The notes beneath the pieces were generated by a model. The model saw only the letters and a program-made list of their open reading frames with translations, ran no database searches and was not told the DNA's origin. Source: an uncultured Selenomonadales bacterium (GTDB lineage Bacteria > Bacillota > Negativicutes > Selenomonadales > Selenomonadaceae). Taken from it: a stretch of DNA of 45,748 bases. Of the stretch, positions 44,201-45,748 are shown piece after piece. The translations under genes and the position numbers were made by a program. The DNA is taken from positions 1 to 45,748 of the forward strand of contig CALFJB010000065.1 of assembly GCA_937877565.1 (NCBI GenBank). Reading direction: 5' to 3'. Position 1 is the first letter of the stretch. The number at the start of each line of letters is the position of its first letter.

Positions 44201-44581
44201 AATGTAGCAATAGCGGATGCTATTTTTGGAGAAGCCGGAGCCGATCCTTTGATTGCCGACTCTGTTTTTGCCGGAGATGCTTTCATAAAAAATAATGATC
44301 CAAATCCACACCCCAAGACAGAATTTATTTCCGCCTATGATATTAAAAAAGGCATTCAGATTAAAAGTGTAAATGAGTTAGAAAATTTTGTGGAAAAATT
44401 TAATGCTAATCATCAAATCTGGGATTTGTCTAGTAGCATAACAATCAGTAAGTCACAAATTGATAACGTGCGCAGAGCCGTGTCAGGTATATATGCTATG
44501 CAGATGACACGCAATGTACATGATATTTTTGTTGAGCCGGTGTTCATTTTAGAATTAAAAAAATTTTTGGAGATGCTTTAA
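41207..44581 (+). CDS. Large protein with C-terminal actin/Hsp70-type (ASKHA) ATPase domain
   Basis: An 1124-residue protein. Residues about 585-960 hold the ASKHA nucleotide-binding signatures in order: phosphate-1 GIDFGTSST (592-600), phosphate-2 LDIGAGTTDIS (802-812), and the adenosine loop IGGNGARIF (929-937). The first 580 residues are a mixed alpha/beta region of unknown type with a Pro-rich linker (PPPTPASS) near 291-298. The last 150 residues form a helical extension. No signal peptide or membrane segment is seen, so it is cytosolic. It is 31 bases after the tubulin-like gene and shares one base with the next gene. It could polymerise like actin or act as an ATP-driven chaperone on its partners. 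Confidence 0.8.
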   Translation: MPQSKFLLPALSMDAAIAPTNPGCWEGRSMLADELTKLANGLEVAVNRNRPESIDSIPDIWARPIFFKMALYASNENHFDAELHKKIKGEWRAILAMLALKDMRNLNLTVDAVHLNTGGTSVAPLESILLNLAPKDSITLDPNNPGNWSNDWKDIYVISYNDKPIAITSPTTLVAASADYSSELAGQIMQPWSDNGKYLTDPIQELSAEEISGLTQWLQNLLNGLQNNIPFEVKDKNDTCKKLFATLNEYINDVNARLMNMPVVSGINVVQQSTPMMTIGVFRFLDYKVQAPPPTPASSYVRLIPSSSRANSATLLIISPKMLNDISKSRGIPTSQIFVWTGLTANNIAENSLQGNRNMIGNVTLGATQWRRPEEFFTDKLAIFRNNGKVFKGVRYAHGIDILSTQNYSVILPLKKEILEYFESDEIIRRFHIENIGNNTFKVTFDFPLSGRDGDNIIYTAEKCYHVQETLSIQTTIPVIEIWPNFKRKDWKKYYLYYENSEAQNQSQIAGNDFFYVYPYAYGENIAGDTPNLGLENQYTARLLGFPEALICTLKWTNGGRNYTSELIDAGLILLENPKNVNVHFNVDWNVGIDFGTSSTMLYQKSLNNAPHPLNLQPNLFQVTESGDLRNRTYLNFIPASTADQQSGSFLSIFQMLRNLQQGIPIRPLQDGNIFWLLSADGPDAVNFRDNNRKIDTNLKWTSTPSDKMKVISYIHQICLQILAEAAQNEVFNIEWNFSYPTAFSDSQRQDFTAACRQAVNAACQDTGFSNQTLKYWTESQASAYYFSTVGGVALAGGAICLDIGAGTTDISVVSGTPAKIVYHTSLQFAGRYLFKSIYQNYGIFAKSSINFGTMNDQQKNSLIDADMRKHNEQYLENLININGNQEVARALKIAQFAAAGIFYYLGGLISLLHEMGIYEEDQIPKIHIGGNGARIFSWICGNNFGINENVRMSVFKDMFEATSGLKGAFSPFLSPKPKVEVAQGMVDPIAAVKDFFDNVAIADAIFGEAGADPLIADSVFAGDAFIKNNDPNPHPKTEFISAYDIKKGIQIKSVNELENFVEKFNANHQIWDLSSSITISKSQIDNVRRAVSGIYAMQMTRNVHDIFVEPVFILELKKFLEML

Positions 44582-45738
44582 TGTCTAAAATTAAACGCAG
44601 ATTGATATATTTGGCGCTTTGTTTTAGTTTGAGCTGTAGCGTTGCGTATTCCAGTCCTATAGACAAATATGATGTTGAGCAAGGAGAAATGGAGCAGACA
44701 AATAACGAAAATGCTGATTCAGCCGACCAAAGACTGATAAACTCACTGAACAACCAAACTTATAATGAAGTAGATTCGGTAACCCCCAATTCAGTTGATA
44801 ACCCAAAACCGAAACTTTCACCTGGATCAGAGAATAATATGAATCAAGAATTGAAAAATAATGTTGAGCCTCAACCGAATCCAGACGACAATGGAATTCT
44901 CCATATTGTTCTTGTCGTAGGAGAAATTTTGAATTTTATTTTTACGGCTTTAGTGGCGTTAGTTTTTTATAATCGATTTAGTCCACTGCTCAAACATAAC
45001 ACCAAAAATTCGTCAATAAATAAAGAAAATAGCTCTGTTAAATCGAGTTTAGTAAATGTCGAAAATATATCAACATCCTTAAATGATATGAAAAAAAAAG
45101 ATAGCTCCTATAATAGTGAGATAAATTTGAGTTCGCCGAATGAAGCTTTTGGGAGTCATCGTGAAATCGATTCTAATAATAAATCGTCAATGGTAAATTC
45201 TGACGCTTTAAATCAAAATAGTTCTAGTAATGCAATGGCGAAGGTAATGGATATTCCTGTTGATTCAGATAAACCCAACAAAAATCTTACAAAACAGCAA
45301 CCTACTATTCTTAGTTTGACTCGTGATTTTAAAAAAATGATGAGCGACATTTTAATATCGGAATCTTGGCAAAGTCAAGCTATCGCAGAAAATTTCGCAG
45401 CGCAATATGGCGTCATTGCTTTAAAATGTACTAACTCCTCAATGCGTGTTAATCAACCCGATTTGCCACCGAAATTTGAAAAAAGTACGTTGGATAATAA
45501 ATTGTGGGGGATTCCGCTTACAAATGGAAGATTAGCAGTTTTTCCAAATCCAAGTTTGAGCGATTACGAGTACAGCATTCACTATCAAGGTGGCATGAAA
45601 GAACTTTTCAAGGTTTTAGTTGTCCCCCAATATACTCCATATGAAAAAGGGAGATATACAAAAGTCACATTAGAAACTCCAGCAATTATGCTGAACAATT
45701 TTCAGATCATTAAACAGGGCGAATTACATCTTATGTAG
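44581..45738 (+). CDS. Membrane-anchored protein with long disordered linker, end of operon in window
   Basis: A 385-residue protein. Residues 1-25 look like a signal peptide (LIYLALCFSLSCSVAYS). Residues 26-100 are an Asn/Glu/Pro-rich disordered part. A membrane helix lies at about 107-130 (ILHIVLVVGEILNFIFTALVALVFY). Residues 135-245 are a second Ser/Asn-rich disordered stretch, and residues 250-385 form a compact domain of unknown family that would face the cytosol. The ATG shares one base with the stop of the ASKHA gene (TAATG), indicating translational coupling. The operon may go on past the window, as only 10 bases remain after the stop. Confidence 0.7.
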   Translation: MSKIKRRLIYLALCFSLSCSVAYSSPIDKYDVEQGEMEQTNNENADSADQRLINSLNNQTYNEVDSVTPNSVDNPKPKLSPGSENNMNQELKNNVEPQPNPDDNGILHIVLVVGEILNFIFTALVALVFYNRFSPLLKHNTKNSSINKENSSVKSSLVNVENISTSLNDMKKKDSSYNSEINLSSPNEAFGSHREIDSNNKSSMVNSDALNQNSSSNAMAKVMDIPVDSDKPNKNLTKQQPTILSLTRDFKKMMSDILISESWQSQAIAENFAAQYGVIALKCTNSSMRVNQPDLPPKFEKSTLDNKLWGIPLTNGRLAVFPNPSLSDYEYSIHYQGGMKELFKVLVVPQYTPYEKGRYTKVTLETPAIMLNNFQIIKQGELHLM

Positions 45739-45748
45739 CAACTTAGCT

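Overview
The window reads as chromosomal DNA of an AT-rich anaerobic member of the Bacillota. Shine-Dalgarno sites are strong, several starts are TTG or GTG, and vegetative promoters of the TTGACA-17-TATAAT type recur. The gene content (PTS ascorbate operon, TAXI receptor, EAL protein, PP2C and NRPS remnants) would suit a Negativicutes/Selenomonadales relative, but that placement is inference. No rRNA, tRNA or CRISPR array was seen.

Layout. (1) 1-1943, minus strand: a decayed locus with remnants of a nonribosomal peptide synthetase (adenylation, carrier, terminal reductase) followed by a decayed HAMP/PP2C phosphatase, then the intact first codons of a gene leaving the window. (2) 2236-5250, minus: one large TadE/TadG-like protein. 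(3) 5525-16150, plus: an uncharacterised gene, then a BREX-like defence operon. It encodes BrxP (PAPS reductase + ferredoxin-like Cys cluster + DUF4007-like), BrxC (ATPase), PglZ, a small zinc-ribbon protein and a cysteine desulfurase. This matches the type 4 BREX core, but brxL is absent and a sulfur donor enzyme sits in its place. (4) 16216-25239, minus: an L-ascorbate operon (ulaG, DeoR-type regulator, IIA, IIC, IIB, ulaF, ulaE, a beta-propeller-like protein, transketolase). UlaD is missing. (5) 25630-28215, plus: an orphan TAXI-TRAP receptor lipoprotein and a phosphomannomutase/phosphoglucomutase. (6) 28415-34104, minus: two SGNH proteins, one fused to an acyltransferase-3 membrane domain, and a large EAL-domain sensor. 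(7) 34416-36224, plus: a lone rolling-circle-type Rep gene with T-rich codon use unlike its neighbours. (8) 36660-45738, plus: a tight six-gene operon encoding a trypsin-like protease lipoprotein, a vWA-like lipoprotein, a small multi-pass membrane protein, a tubulin/FtsZ-like protein, an 1124-residue protein with an actin/Hsp70-type ATPase domain, and a membrane-anchored protein.

How the genes work together. In region 3 the desulfurase could feed sulfur to BrxP, suggesting phosphorothioate-type DNA marking driven together with BrxC and PglZ. In region 4 ascorbate is imported and phosphorylated by the PTS, opened by UlaG, and epimerised by UlaE/UlaF to D-xylulose 5-phosphate for transketolase. 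In region 8 two cytosolic nucleotide-binding proteins of cytoskeletal folds are co-encoded with cell-surface and membrane partners. This is the strongest candidate for a poorly described multi-component system, perhaps for membrane remodelling, a surface machine or defence.
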